NCBI RefSeq assembly: GCF_021278025.1
Contig: NZ_JAIBHJ010000002.1
Coordinates: forward strand, 1-64,000
DNA: 64,000 nucleotides
From: Motilimonas sp. E26
GTDB lineage: Bacteria; Pseudomonadota; Gammaproteobacteria; Enterobacterales; CBDFNC01
Direction of reading: 5' to 3'
The position numbers and the translations under genes are program-made. Positions 1 to 8,528 of this stretch are shown piece by piece (the first letter of the stretch is position 1; each line of letters opens with the position of its first letter). The notes beneath the pieces are model-generated. The model searched no databases. It was not told the origin of the DNA and saw nothing but the letters and a program-made list of their open reading frames with translations.

Positions 1-10
1 TCAGGCTCAT
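1..10 (-). CDS. possible start of a gene running off the left edge (partial)
   Basis: On the minus strand an ATG at 10-8 is preceded by AGGA at 20-17 with about six bases between, a good ribosome binding site and start. Only three codons (M-S-L) lie in the window, so the product cannot be named. It would be divergent from the acyltransferase gene. Confidence 0.35.
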
Positions 11-331
11 ATCATTTCCTTAATCTATTGACGTTATTGTCTCAAAATTAAGTGTCCGATGGGATTAGACCAGAACAGTTGCGATTCTAGCGCAGCCAAG
101 ATTCATACTTTATTCACAAGCCCCCTTTAACAATTTGATGTTATAGTTTACGAAGTTTACGTATCTTGATTTTTCGATATCAAGTTACTCCTCAGCATAA
201 TGTGAGCTTGCGTTACTACCCTACGATTCAAGAAGTTAGCTAGCAGCAATGAGTTATAAATAGAGCTAATCAAAATTAAGCAAGTGTATTAGAAGTAATA
301 CAATAGGATGCTAGATATATAAGGAATATAT
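11..331. other. intergenic region, no gene seen
   Basis: AT-rich spacer between a possible leftward gene and the rightward acyltransferase gene. Divergent promoters are expected here, but I see no convincing -35/-10 pair and no strong palindrome. The only clear signal is AAGGA at 321-325, the ribosome binding site of the next gene. Confidence 0.5.
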
Positions 332-889
332 GTGATATTGAAAAAATTTTTTAAATTACCAGGGATACTACTTTTGAGAGTAAGGCTTAGTTTACATGGA
401 GTGACTTACGGCTCAAAATTGAAAGGTAAATCAGTCATTATTTCGAATATTGGTAACATTAAAATTGGCAACAATGTTAACTTGAACTCTTTCCCTGATG
501 GGGAACCCTTTAAAACAGGCTTACAGGCACACTGTAAGGATTCAAAAATATCTATAGGTAATAATTGCCTTCTAAATGGAACTAGGATTCATTGTCGAAC
601 TCAGGTTTCAATTGAAGATAACTGTATGTTTGGCCCAGGCTGTAAAATAGTTGATAACGATTCTCACCGTACATCAATTGATGTTATGAAGAGAAGAGAG
701 CCACCTGAGAGCTCACCAATTATTATTAGAAATAATGTATGGGTTGGAATGAACTCCCTTATACTCAAGGGGGTAGAAATTGGTGAAAATTCTATAGTGG
801 CAGCCAATTCAGTTGTCACAAAGTCCGTTCCTAAAAATACTCTTGTCGCGGGAAATCCTGCTCGTATTATTAAAAAGCTAGATGTATAA
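332..889 (+). CDS. hexapeptide-repeat acyltransferase (WbbJ/maltose O-acetyltransferase family)
   Basis: A 185-residue protein with the imperfect hexapeptide repeats of a left-handed beta-helix acyltransferase: I-G-N-N-V near residue 46, then I-G-N-N-C, I-E-D-N-C, I-R-N-N-V-W-V-G and I-G-E-N-S-I-V-A-A-N-S-V-V. It ends in the family signature G-N-P-A-R-I-I-K. Such enzymes move an acetyl or other acyl group from acyl-CoA to a sugar hydroxyl or amine in the cytoplasm. Next to a polysaccharide locus it most likely decorates the glycan, but it is the only gene here on the plus strand. The start is GTG, with AAGGA six bases upstream. The acyl group and acceptor cannot be read from the sequence. Confidence 0.85.
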   Translation: MILKKFFKLPGILLLRVRLSLHGVTYGSKLKGKSVIISNIGNIKIGNNVNLNSFPDGEPFKTGLQAHCKDSKISIGNNCLLNGTRIHCRTQVSIEDNCMFGPGCKIVDNDSHRTSIDVMKRREPPESSPIIIRNNVWVGMNSLILKGVEIGENSIVAANSVVTKSVPKNTLVAGNPARIIKKLDV

Positions 890-948
890 AACCAACAAAT
901 AAAAATAGGTGTCGCGATACCGGCACCCATGACCTCTCGATCGATAAT

Positions 949-1098
949 CTAAACCTTCCTCGCCAACGCCCCCGTCTGGCGTAAGCGTTCAATTAACCAC
1001 ACAATACGCCCCACATTTTCCATAGTACTTATTTCTAAGGAGCGACTATCTGGTGTTACGAAGAAATTAAATTTACTTTGTAGCAGAGCAAGGGTGAC
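949..1098 (-). pseudogene. C-terminal remnant of a coding sequence, 49 codons without a start
   Basis: On the minus strand an open frame runs from 1098 to a TAG at 951-949 and reads like real protein: its last stretch is E-N-V-G-R-I-V-W-L-I-E-R-L-R-Q-T-G, then A-L-A-R-K-V-stop. It has no start codon with a binding site and is closed upstream by a stop at the edge of an 11-bp inverted repeat. It is richer in G+C than the flanks. I do not recognise the family. The rest of the 890-1391 gap shows only short frames full of stops and looks like decayed DNA. Confidence 0.4.
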
Positions 1099-1153
1099 TC
1101 ACCTCATTCCCACAACGCACAAAATACGTATCATGGATACAAGAGGTGAGTCA
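1095..1153. repeat. perfect 11-bp inverted repeat with an internal palindrome
   Basis: TGACTCACCTC at 1095-1105 is repeated exactly, inverted, at 1143-1153. The 37-base interior carries a second palindrome at 1128-1140 (GTATC, three bases, GATAC). There is no T-run, so it is not an obvious terminator. It sits exactly where the 49-codon gene remnant loses its frame, as expected for a small inserted or excised element. Confidence 0.6.
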
Positions 1154-1391
1154 GTTTGGAGCGACAATATTTTCCTACATCAGATACTTACATGTTGAAG
1201 CACATTGATGTTATATCACGTGCAGTGAAAATAGACGGAAAATTCGCGATTAGTTAGCCAGACGATAACACTTTTCCTGTCGAAAACTGTAGATAAAATG
1301 ACTTATTTGTAGCATAAAAATCGAACAAGTCTTGCTACAATAAATAAGGTTACCTATCTGGCTAATAATAGTTCTACCAATAATAGATATA

Positions 1392-4300
1392 CTAATTATT
1401 AAAGCTTGAAGTCATTATTTCATATGAAGCCTCTTTACCTCCCACTTTTATTTCATCAATAAATAGTGTTCTCGATTTAATCTCTGGATTCAACACCCAA
1501 TCCCAGCGATATAATCCCCACTTAGGATAAGTATTATGGTTATAAGAGTCTACCGAATAGCCAACAGGCCCAGAATAATTAACAACTAAATTTCCGTTTT
1601 GCCATATTTTAACAAATCCATTTACTGGGTGGTGATAAACATTAAATACCCAATCAACCCAGACCAACCTCTCGTAATCAGAAATAATAAAAAGAGTCTT
1701 CTTCACTAATGGAATGGGTACTTTATCAGAACCCGCAACTTTAAAGCGATACTTGCCCTCAGCTGTAATCAAAGCGTACGGGGTAGATATATCTCTTTCC
1801 CAATTGCCGTCAGAAGGTGATGTGTGGACCTGAAAAATACTTTCAGCCCCTTTACTATAATCATAATCTCCACTCAGCATTGTAGAAAACGAAAACCATC
1901 GCTCAGCATACTCTTCAGAGATCAAGTCTCCCACTATTTCGGCCCTATGTGAGCCATGTACAAGAGGGTCTGAAATACTATTAAGTTTAAATTTGGCCGC
2001 GGCAAGTCCTCGCCTCACATATGAGGGAGCAGTTATTTTTTCGATGGAATAGCCTATATTGTCAGGGTATGCGACTTCATACTCATGCTGCGACGGGAAG
2101 AAATGATCCCAATTTACAACTTTAGTTACTACTGGCAATGGAGGCTGATAATTATTGTTAAGCTCATCACCTTTGAATAAAAAAGGTGCTGTTTTTATAT
2201 TAATGTTTCCTTTAATAAATTGATTGAGCGTTGTTAACCTTAAAAATTCTTCGTTGTATAGCTCTCCACCATCAGGTTCAGAAATATCAAAATAACGGTT
2301 ATTTTCTAGTACAAAGTTATCAATCATCCCCTCTGTGTATGGGTTTAAACGAATCACTTGGTAATATTTTGATGTATTATTACCTCCCATTAGCGTGTCG
2401 TGGTAAATGCCTTCAAAGTAATTATCGCGAATATTAACTTCGCCTACTGGTACATTTATAGGATTGTTAACTAAGTTTTGGTCAAATGGTTTTAGTCTAA
2501 TACCATAGCGACTATTTTTAATAAAATTATTAACTATAAAAATGCTATCTATAACTTTTTCATCGAAATATTTTGCTGGCGTTACATTTACCGAAAAGCC
2601 TCTTATGCCTGAAAAGCCATTGTTTTTCACAGTGATAGAGCGATAAGTATTAAATAGAATTGCATCAGATTTCGAGTCAATAAATTTGTTACTCAATACT
2701 GTTACATCTGTTGATGGTTCATCTGATACTAACTTCAATCCATAAATGACATCATAAAAATTATTATTCGTAATCGATATTGAGTCAGTTGAAGTATATC
2801 CTTTTAAATAATTGGCGGTTGAAACGCCAACGCACTCGGAAAAATTATTACTGTCAATTCTTGTGTTAATTGAAGCTCTACCAGGTGGTGGGAGATTGGT
2901 TGAAGATGTAACTCTAATGCATGCATCGCCAAAGCCATGGAAAGAGCTGTTTTTTATGATGGTCCCGTTAGATGAACTGATCAGGAGCCCATCATTTTTA
3001 TCTATAATCTCACTGTTAGTCGTGTAAATCCCTTTAAAATTTATATTATCTATCGTAAATTGCTCTATTGCTTCTAAGTTCCATAATGCGTTGCCACTAA
3101 ATTTCCCTTTGTTCGGAGAGATTAGTTTCGTGACAAAAGTAGAATCAGTACCAACAAAAGTCACATTCTTAGGAAAGTTATCCGGAAAAATAATTTCCGA
3201 CTCAAAATGGTATTCTCCGGATGGGAAATAGATAATATCATTAGTTTCAGCTGATTCTAGCAATCTTATCATTGCGCCACTATCGTCGGTTAAGTCATCA
3301 CTAATGAAGCCGTAATCTAAAACATTCTTAGTGTATTTGAAATCAGGTGCACCTGTTGGAGCTATAGTTGGCTCTAAAGTAGGGGCTGTAGTGGGTAAAA
3401 TTGGTGGCTCTGTTGGTATAGGTGTTGGTACCACCGTAGGCACAGGTGTTGGTACCACTGTAGGCACAGGTGTTGGTACCACTGTAGGCACAGGTGTTGG
3501 TACCACTGTAGGCACAACAGGTGGGACTGGTGTTGGTGCCGTAGTAGGTACGACAGATGGCACAGATGTTGGTAAAACAGTCGGAACCGCTGTGGGTATT
3601 GCTGTTGGGGTAACAGTTGGGCCAGTATAGTCTTGGCTAGGCTCAATCCACTCGTTAATCGGATAAGTTAACACTGGTTGAATAGAAGGATCCGCGGAAT
3701 AATTTTGAACATACTGAAATAAAGTGTCCAGCCAAGGTTCTAAATTTTCACCATCACCAATGTATGCTCTAGCATTGCGAGTATTGAATTTATTTTGAAA
3801 ATTTGTATTTGGTACAGAATCAATAAATGGATCATCTTTCAAAGATATTTGGAGTGCTGTTTCGATTTTTGAAACGGCATCAGCTTTCGATAAAACGCCA
3901 TCGCTACTATCAATATACTTCACAATCAAAGTTGAAAGAGGGGTGACATGACAACGATGGCGCTCTGTTAAATTGTCACAAACAGCCGTCATATTCGCTT
4001 GAAAAACTCGTCCATCAGAAAACGACCCAGAGAGCGCGTCAATTTTAACTCTATAGGTATCTAATTCTAGAGAATTAGTAAATTGGTATTTCCCTTGATT
4101 ATCTGTTTTTGTATTCGCGAATTCTTCATCTCCATTTGCTGATAATAACCTGACTGTTGCACCAACGATCGGGTCGTCAACAACAAAACCACTAATTGTA
4201 GCACTGACTTTTACATTAAATACTTGCTTTTCTACTCTACCATTAGAATTTTTGGATGTAGCGCTAAAGCCAAGAGGAACATTGGTTGAGGGAGCTAAGA

Positions 4301-4538
4301 ACATTAAGCGACTACGTTTCTCAACAAAGTGAACTTTTTGCCCTTGTGTTTGCTGCCATTTTATATCTGTCGCTTGAGCATCATCTAACTCGAGACTAAC
4401 GGGTGTTAATTCTTCAACTTGTAGATCAACAGATTTACTGATAGCGATATCGGGATTGGAGCTTTGTACCTGCGACTCATTATTACAGCCTGCTAATAAT
4501 GCAATAGATAGTAAGCAAAAAAGGGAAATTCTAAGCAT
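1392..4538 (-). CDS. lipoprotein with Ig-like/carboxypeptidase-regulatory domains, Pro-Thr linker, beta-helix and polysaccharide-lyase-like C-terminus
   Basis: A 1048-residue exported protein. The signal peptide ends in the lipobox L-L-A-G-C with the acylated cysteine at 18. Then come an N-terminal beta-sandwich region (about 25-110), a carboxypeptidase-regulatory-like segment (about 113-185), a helical region, and a low-complexity Pro-Thr-Val linker (about 303-399). A right-handed parallel beta-helix of pectate-lyase type follows (about 404-800, many N-N-x-F turns). The C-terminal domain (about 810-1048) resembles the heparin lyase I-like polysaccharide lyase family, with H-R-A-E-I near its start and W-x-F-N-V-Y-H-H later. 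It probably cuts or binds the polysaccharide made by the neighbouring locus, or an environmental glycan. Substrate and activity are inference; the modular layout is clear. Confidence 0.75.
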   Translation of the reverse strand: MLRISLFCLLSIALLAGCNNESQVQSSNPDIAISKSVDLQVEELTPVSLELDDAQATDIKWQQTQGQKVHFVEKRSRLMFLAPSTNVPLGFSATSKNSNGRVEKQVFNVKVSATISGFVVDDPIVGATVRLLSANGDEEFANTKTDNQGKYQFTNSLELDTYRVKIDALSGSFSDGRVFQANMTAVCDNLTERHRCHVTPLSTLIVKYIDSSDGVLSKADAVSKIETALQISLKDDPFIDSVPNTNFQNKFNTRNARAYIGDGENLEPWLDTLFQYVQNYSADPSIQPVLTYPINEWIEPSQDYTGPTVTPTAIPTAVPTVLPTSVPSVVPTTAPTPVPPVVPTVVPTPVPTVVPTPVPTVVPTPVPTVVPTPIPTEPPILPTTAPTLEPTIAPTGAPDFKYTKNVLDYGFISDDLTDDSGAMIRLLESAETNDIIYFPSGEYHFESEIIFPDNFPKNVTFVGTDSTFVTKLISPNKGKFSGNALWNLEAIEQFTIDNINFKGIYTTNSEIIDKNDGLLISSSNGTIIKNSSFHGFGDACIRVTSSTNLPPPGRASINTRIDSNNFSECVGVSTANYLKGYTSTDSISITNNNFYDVIYGLKLVSDEPSTDVTVLSNKFIDSKSDAILFNTYRSITVKNNGFSGIRGFSVNVTPAKYFDEKVIDSIFIVNNFIKNSRYGIRLKPFDQNLVNNPINVPVGEVNIRDNYFEGIYHDTLMGGNNTSKYYQVIRLNPYTEGMIDNFVLENNRYFDISEPDGGELYNEEFLRLTTLNQFIKGNINIKTAPFLFKGDELNNNYQPPLPVVTKVVNWDHFFPSQHEYEVAYPDNIGYSIEKITAPSYVRRGLAAAKFKLNSISDPLVHGSHRAEIVGDLISEEYAERWFSFSTMLSGDYDYSKGAESIFQVHTSPSDGNWERDISTPYALITAEGKYRFKVAGSDKVPIPLVKKTLFIISDYERLVWVDWVFNVYHHPVNGFVKIWQNGNLVVNYSGPVGYSVDSYNHNTYPKWGLYRWDWVLNPEIKSRTLFIDEIKVGGKEASYEIMTSSFNN
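3421..3516. repeat. 24-bp tandem repeat, four copies, in the Pro-Thr linker
   Basis: Four near-identical 24-bp units beginning at 3421, 3445, 3469 and 3493 encode repeated V-P-T-V-V-P-T-P on the minus strand. Degenerate units flank them on both sides. The period equals that of the linker in the first chitinase, but the residues differ. Copy number in such arrays often varies between strains. Confidence 0.85.
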
Positions 4539-4597
4539 TTAATCCTCTCAGTCAATTCATTTAACGAGAAAAGTTTTAACAAAATCCAAGTACCAAC

Positions 4598-5557
4598 TCA
4601 TCTATCCAAAGCGGTACTTTGATATCCATCCCGAACAAAAACCTTAATATTACTGGTCTTGTTCTGGTCGTAAACGTCAAGCAGAATTGCTAATGTGTCT
4701 TTTGTGTCTTGAACATTTAGGTCTTCAGCTGTCTCTGAACCAGAGCGGTAAAGATTATAATTCAACAATTGTATCAAGATAGAAGAAGAGTTATCGAAAA
4801 CAGATGTAAAAATGCTACTTAGCTCATCTTTAGGTAAAAAATGAGAACTGGCACGATATAATCCAGCTTCAAGATCATTGCTTAACTCGAGTCCACCGTC
4901 ATCCACTAAACGACATAATTGCTCTAAATGAGGTAAGCTTATCTTACTGCTATCAATAAACAGCAAATTAGGAAAATGATGTCGAGTAAAAACTCTTTCT
5001 GCTTGGTTTTCTTCAAAACCAATATCTGTGCGTAACTTTTTTTGCCCAGCACAATAAGCCTGCTGCTCGATTGACCCCTGCTCTAAACAATCTCGATATT
5101 CAAGGGGAACTTGAATAGGATAAGTTTCAACAAGATAGCCTTTATTAAGTTTTTGTTGTTTACCTTGCACTAGCAAATTCAACAGCATATAGGCATCAGT
5201 GGGAACAATACGGTTATACGGTTTGCGTAACGAGGCCTTACCTAGCTCAGGACTCATTGCACCTTCTGTATAAAGTAATGTAGCCGATTGAACATTGGGG
5301 TTCTGCTCAAAGTTTTCATACATAAAACTGCCAAATGCTATATTGGTACACCCTAAACAAGAGAAATATTTTTGGTCTATATATAAAATTTTTTCCGATT
5401 TTATAGAGGTATACAAAAGACCCAACAACCCTGCTGACGTAGTTAAATTATTGAACTTATTTTGATGTTCGGTTAAGTTTTCACAATGGCTAACTGCCAA
5501 CGAGTGAGAGCTCATTATAACCAAAATCAACATTATCAATTGCCGACAAATTTTCAT
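4598..5557 (-). CDS. secreted protein of unknown function
   Basis: I chose the ATG at 5557 (319 residues) over the GTG at 5572: GTGGGG precedes it at about six bases, and the protein then begins with a normal signal peptide (M-K-I-C-R-Q followed by a hydrophobic run ending S-H-S-L-A). The mature part has a C-L-G-C motif about 60 residues in and a few other cysteines, but no fold I recognise. The C-L-G-C pair could be redox-active or bind metal, which is speculation. It lies 59 bp upstream of the beta-helix/lyase lipoprotein on the same strand and may be co-transcribed with it. Confidence 0.6.
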   Translation of the reverse strand: MKICRQLIMLILVIMSSHSLAVSHCENLTEHQNKFNNLTTSAGLLGLLYTSIKSEKILYIDQKYFSCLGCTNIAFGSFMYENFEQNPNVQSATLLYTEGAMSPELGKASLRKPYNRIVPTDAYMLLNLLVQGKQQKLNKGYLVETYPIQVPLEYRDCLEQGSIEQQAYCAGQKKLRTDIGFEENQAERVFTRHHFPNLLFIDSSKISLPHLEQLCRLVDDGGLELSNDLEAGLYRASSHFLPKDELSSIFTSVFDNSSSILIQLLNYNLYRSGSETAEDLNVQDTKDTLAILLDVYDQNKTSNIKVFVRDGYQSTALDR

Positions 5558-5665
5558 AAAAACCCCACTCACTTAAAAAAACAATATTGAATCTATCTTC
5601 TATTGCTAAAATGGGTATATGCATGATGAGTAATGTCATAATTCGTAATACTGAATAATGCCATT

Positions 5666-6091
5666 TTACTCTCGCTTCCTGAAAGAAAAATAAAAAGGTA
5701 TGCTAACTAGAACTACACCTAAGGCGCTTGCCGATAAATCAGCTAAATCAAACTGACGTGATGGAAAAAAAATTTGCGCTATTTCTTCTAGGGAAAAAAC
5801 TGACAAAATAAAAAGCAAGCAAATTAAGAAGTGAGTCCTACGCTGGTATGCATTATACAAAAACCAATGAAATGAGAAGGTAATCAATCCGGAAGATAGC
5901 ATATGCAACGATTTATCTCCGCCAATAATCCATTGAAAGTAGTAAAAAAACCTAACCCCCACACCTGAACTTTTGCTAAAAGTTAATAAAAAAACAAAAC
6001 TACAAGCAAACAACAAAAAGAAAAAGCTAATAATATTTCTTTGCGTGTAAGCGATCAGGTCTTTTCTATTGATAAATTTCATTACTTTCAC
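5666..6091 (-). CDS. VanZ-like membrane protein
   Basis: A 141-residue protein with four predicted membrane helices (about 20-40, 60-80, 88-105, 118-136). It shows the VanZ-like pattern: D-K-S-L-H-M between helices one and two, then E-E-I-A-Q-I-F-F-P-S-R-Q-F-D-L-A-D with a following A-x-x-x-G. VanZ-like proteins occur in many envelope and exopolysaccharide loci; their reaction is not settled. It follows the WecG-type gene by 12 bp and is probably in its operon. The start is uncertain: GTG at 6091 or ATG at 6082, neither with a strong binding site. Confidence 0.75.
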   Translation of the reverse strand: MKVMKFINRKDLIAYTQRNIISFFFLLFACSFVFLLTFSKSSGVGVRFFYYFQWIIGGDKSLHMLSSGLITFSFHWFLYNAYQRRTHFLICLLFILSVFSLEEIAQIFFPSRQFDLADLSASALGVVLVSIPFYFSFRKRE

Positions 6092-6103
6092 TTATAAAAA
6101 GGC

Positions 6104-6832
6104 TTAAGAAAATTTTGCTTTCATCAACAACCAAAAAAACTTACTATTCGTCACTAAGTAGCGTTTCCACATTCTTCCTGGCTCTTGTAATACACGATAA
6201 AACCACTCTAGGCCGTATTTTTGCATCCACAATGGCGCTCGATTTACTTTCCCAGCTACGACATCAAATGTACCACCTACGCCCATCACAAAATCGACAC
6301 CTAATTTATCTTTCCATTTATTAATGAAGTTTTCTTTTTTTGGTGAGGTAATTGCAACAAACAATAATCTAGCGCCTGACTTAGAAATTTTATCAACAAC
6401 AGCTTCCTCATTGTCCCAAAAATATCCATTATGGTAACCAGCCACTTTTAGATTAGGATATAATTGCTGAACTTTATCAGCTGTTTTCTGAACAACCTCA
6501 TCTGTGGCTCCAAGTAAAAAAATCGGGAATTCATTTTCTTGGCTCATATTGAGTAAATTATGAAACAAATCGACACCAGCAACGCGTTCAGGTATATCTA
6601 AACCTAATAAACGACCTCCCCAAACAACCCCCATCCCGTCTATGTTAATAATATCGCACTGTTCAACAGACTCCGCTAATTGCAGATCCTTTTTCATATT
6701 AACCAATTTAGCAACGTTAACTACAACATGTTGAGTGAAGCCACCGGCTAATATCTTTTCCCTAATATGTGAAACCGTTTCAGACATAGTTGACGCATGC
6801 ATTTTAACGCCCAACATATTAATTGTTTTCAT
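6104..6832 (-). CDS. WecG/TagA/CpsF family glycosyltransferase (GT26)
   Basis: A 242-residue protein with the family landmarks: N-I-D-G-M-G-V-V-W near residue 63, F-L-L-G-A-T near 105, and the C-terminal G-V-G-G-T-F-D-V-V-A-G with R-A-P-x-W-M-Q. Family members add N-acetylmannosaminuronic acid or N-acetylmannosamine to a lipid-linked sugar at the inner membrane face. The wecB and wecC genes upstream supply UDP-ManNAcA, so transfer of that sugar is the natural reading. The start codon lies inside the end of the previous gene (14-bp overlap), with AAAGGAACG eight bases upstream, suggesting coupled translation. Confidence 0.88.
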   Translation of the reverse strand: MKTINMLGVKMHASTMSETVSHIREKILAGGFTQHVVVNVAKLVNMKKDLQLAESVEQCDIINIDGMGVVWGGRLLGLDIPERVAGVDLFHNLLNMSQENEFPIFLLGATDEVVQKTADKVQQLYPNLKVAGYHNGYFWDNEEAVVDKISKSGARLLFVAITSPKKENFINKWKDKLGVDFVMGVGGTFDVVAGKVNRAPLWMQKYGLEWFYRVLQEPGRMWKRYLVTNSKFFWLLMKAKFS

Positions 6833-8027
6833 TTATTGCGTTCCTTTGATTACTAAAGTAAGAAAATGAATAAAAAACCCAAGCCTGAGTCCATCTGATA
6901 TAGTTTGTGCTATTTGTGAAGAGTGGTGTTTTCTGATAAATAAATTTATTCTTGTTATTCAAATATAATTTATCAATTGACCAATTTATTGTTTTTTCAA
7001 CTTGCTTGATATCTTCAGCAGTTCCGCCCACTTTTAATAAAGTAAAAATAGCTTGTGAAACTGAGTGCATATCTAAAGGGTATTGATTATTATTATAATA
7101 TTTTGCGGCCCCCTCCTCAGAAAAGAATGATTTACGATAATAATCAAGGCCTTTTGCAATGCTTTCATCGAAAATATCTGTGTTTAGCGATTCCTTTATC
7201 AAATGAAGCGCTTCTAAGTTATAACCAGAATGAAAACCATCAATAAATTGATGATGCTCCCTATGACCATAAACCCAAGAACCATCCTCTCCTTGCTCAT
7301 CAACGGACAGTTTAGCGACATCTAAGGCAATGGTAGCAAGCTCAGAATCTTGATTTATTGTTGAAACTTTTGCTAGCCATGCCGCTCCCCATAAACTGGC
7401 ATTATGAACAAATGCCTTCTCGCCAGGGATATAAGCAATAAATGGTTTGCCATCAACTTCTGAGAGTAAACTTTTCTTTATAAAATATGCGGCATCGATG
7501 GCTGCATTTTTATATTCATTGTTATTTGTTAATTCACTTAGAGCCAAAAGTGCCTGACTAACATATATAGTAGTAATTACGTTTGGCTTTCCTTTAGGAA
7601 CAAAAAACGCCCTTGCATTCCAGTCAAAATGATAACCCCAGCAAGCATGCCCCCATTCCTTCACATCGCTTTTCACAGTTAACAACCAATCAGCTAACTC
7701 AATAGCTTCATTTAAATAGTCACTTGAATTCGTTTTTTTATACTGCTCTATCAAACCAAGAATAAAAAGCCCGATGCCTTTTGGGTTACGGCCTTTTGGA
7801 ATAAAAAACAAATCTCTAAAATTGACAACCGAACGTTTATGAAACTGAATCCAAGCAAGGCCGAAGTAGCCTTTTTTCAAACTAGGAAAGAGATTAAAAA
7901 ATTTACTATTAAGGCCATCAAATGGATCTGCTCCTTTGTATTCATTCTTCTGGGATGAAGATAAAATATCTTTCGAAATAGCGTTAACTCTATCTTGTAA
8001 TGTCATTTTTTCTTTTATTAATTGCAT
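6819..8027 (-). CDS. six-hairpin (alpha/alpha toroid) glycosidase-like protein in polysaccharide locus
   Basis: A 402-residue soluble protein made of repeating helical hairpins with conserved aromatic patches (W-G-H-A-C-W-G-Y-H-F-D-W near 136, N-A-S-L-W-G-A-A-W near 211, H-S-G-Y-N near 266, R-W-T-Q-A-W near 380). This is the look of the six-hairpin glycosidase superfamily. Related proteins sit in many exopolysaccharide clusters and are often given unsuitable database names. A catalytic acid cannot be assigned by eye, so it may be a glycan hydrolase, an epimerase or a structural relative. It overlaps the WecG-type gene and heads that operon. Confidence 0.6.
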   Translation of the reverse strand: MQLIKEKMTLQDRVNAISKDILSSSQKNEYKGADPFDGLNSKFFNLFPSLKKGYFGLAWIQFHKRSVVNFRDLFFIPKGRNPKGIGLFILGLIEQYKKTNSSDYLNEAIELADWLLTVKSDVKEWGHACWGYHFDWNARAFFVPKGKPNVITTIYVSQALLALSELTNNNEYKNAAIDAAYFIKKSLLSEVDGKPFIAYIPGEKAFVHNASLWGAAWLAKVSTINQDSELATIALDVAKLSVDEQGEDGSWVYGHREHHQFIDGFHSGYNLEALHLIKESLNTDIFDESIAKGLDYYRKSFFSEEGAAKYYNNNQYPLDMHSVSQAIFTLLKVGGTAEDIKQVEKTINWSIDKLYLNNKNKFIYQKTPLFTNSTNYIRWTQAWVFYSFSYFSNQRNAINENN

Positions 8028-8528
8028 ATCTTCTACCTAAAAATTCCACCTGTTATCTCACATAACAAAGATATTCACGAGAATCTAAATTCATGATCTA
8101 TATTGGAGAAAGTAGGAATAGCTATTTCGTCATAAAATTATTACTAAACGTCAACTTTACTCTATTCACCAAAACATTTTAATATTTTTCAACCCCAACC
8201 CCATGGAGATGAAGCAATGTCTGTGGATTAAAATTTTTAACAATTTTAATAATTAGTGCTTACGAGTAGAGCATTATCTTGCAGTAACAGATGTGTGACA
8301 AAACCCAAAAAATTAAATTCCAAATAGTAGAAAAAATTTAAAACTTCGTCAATAAATGTAAGTTTATTCAATAAAAATCACACCTTTTTCTTCATACACC
8401 TTAAAAACTTTACATTTTATTTTAAAAAACTTGAACTATTAAAATTTAAAACTTTAACTATAACTCCAATATCGTTTAAGCCACCCGTTACAACTAAGTT
8501 AAATTCTTTTCATTATCAATCCTAAAAG
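8028..8528. other. AT-rich gap without a gene
   Basis: About 500 bp, strongly A+T rich, between the CapK-like gene and the six-hairpin gene on the same strand. All frames are closed by stops within short distances. It probably holds the promoter of the downstream operon and the 3' end of the upstream one. I see no convincing terminator hairpin and no repeat. The sharp composition suggests decayed or inserted DNA. Confidence 0.5.

Noticed and set aside
664-930. Minus-strand frame opposite the acyltransferase
   Set aside because: No binding site and no family-like features; shadow of the real gene.
3331-3646. Open frames opposite and overlapping the lipoprotein Pro-Thr linker
   Set aside because: Same cause: low-complexity repeat coding on the minus strand leaves other frames open.
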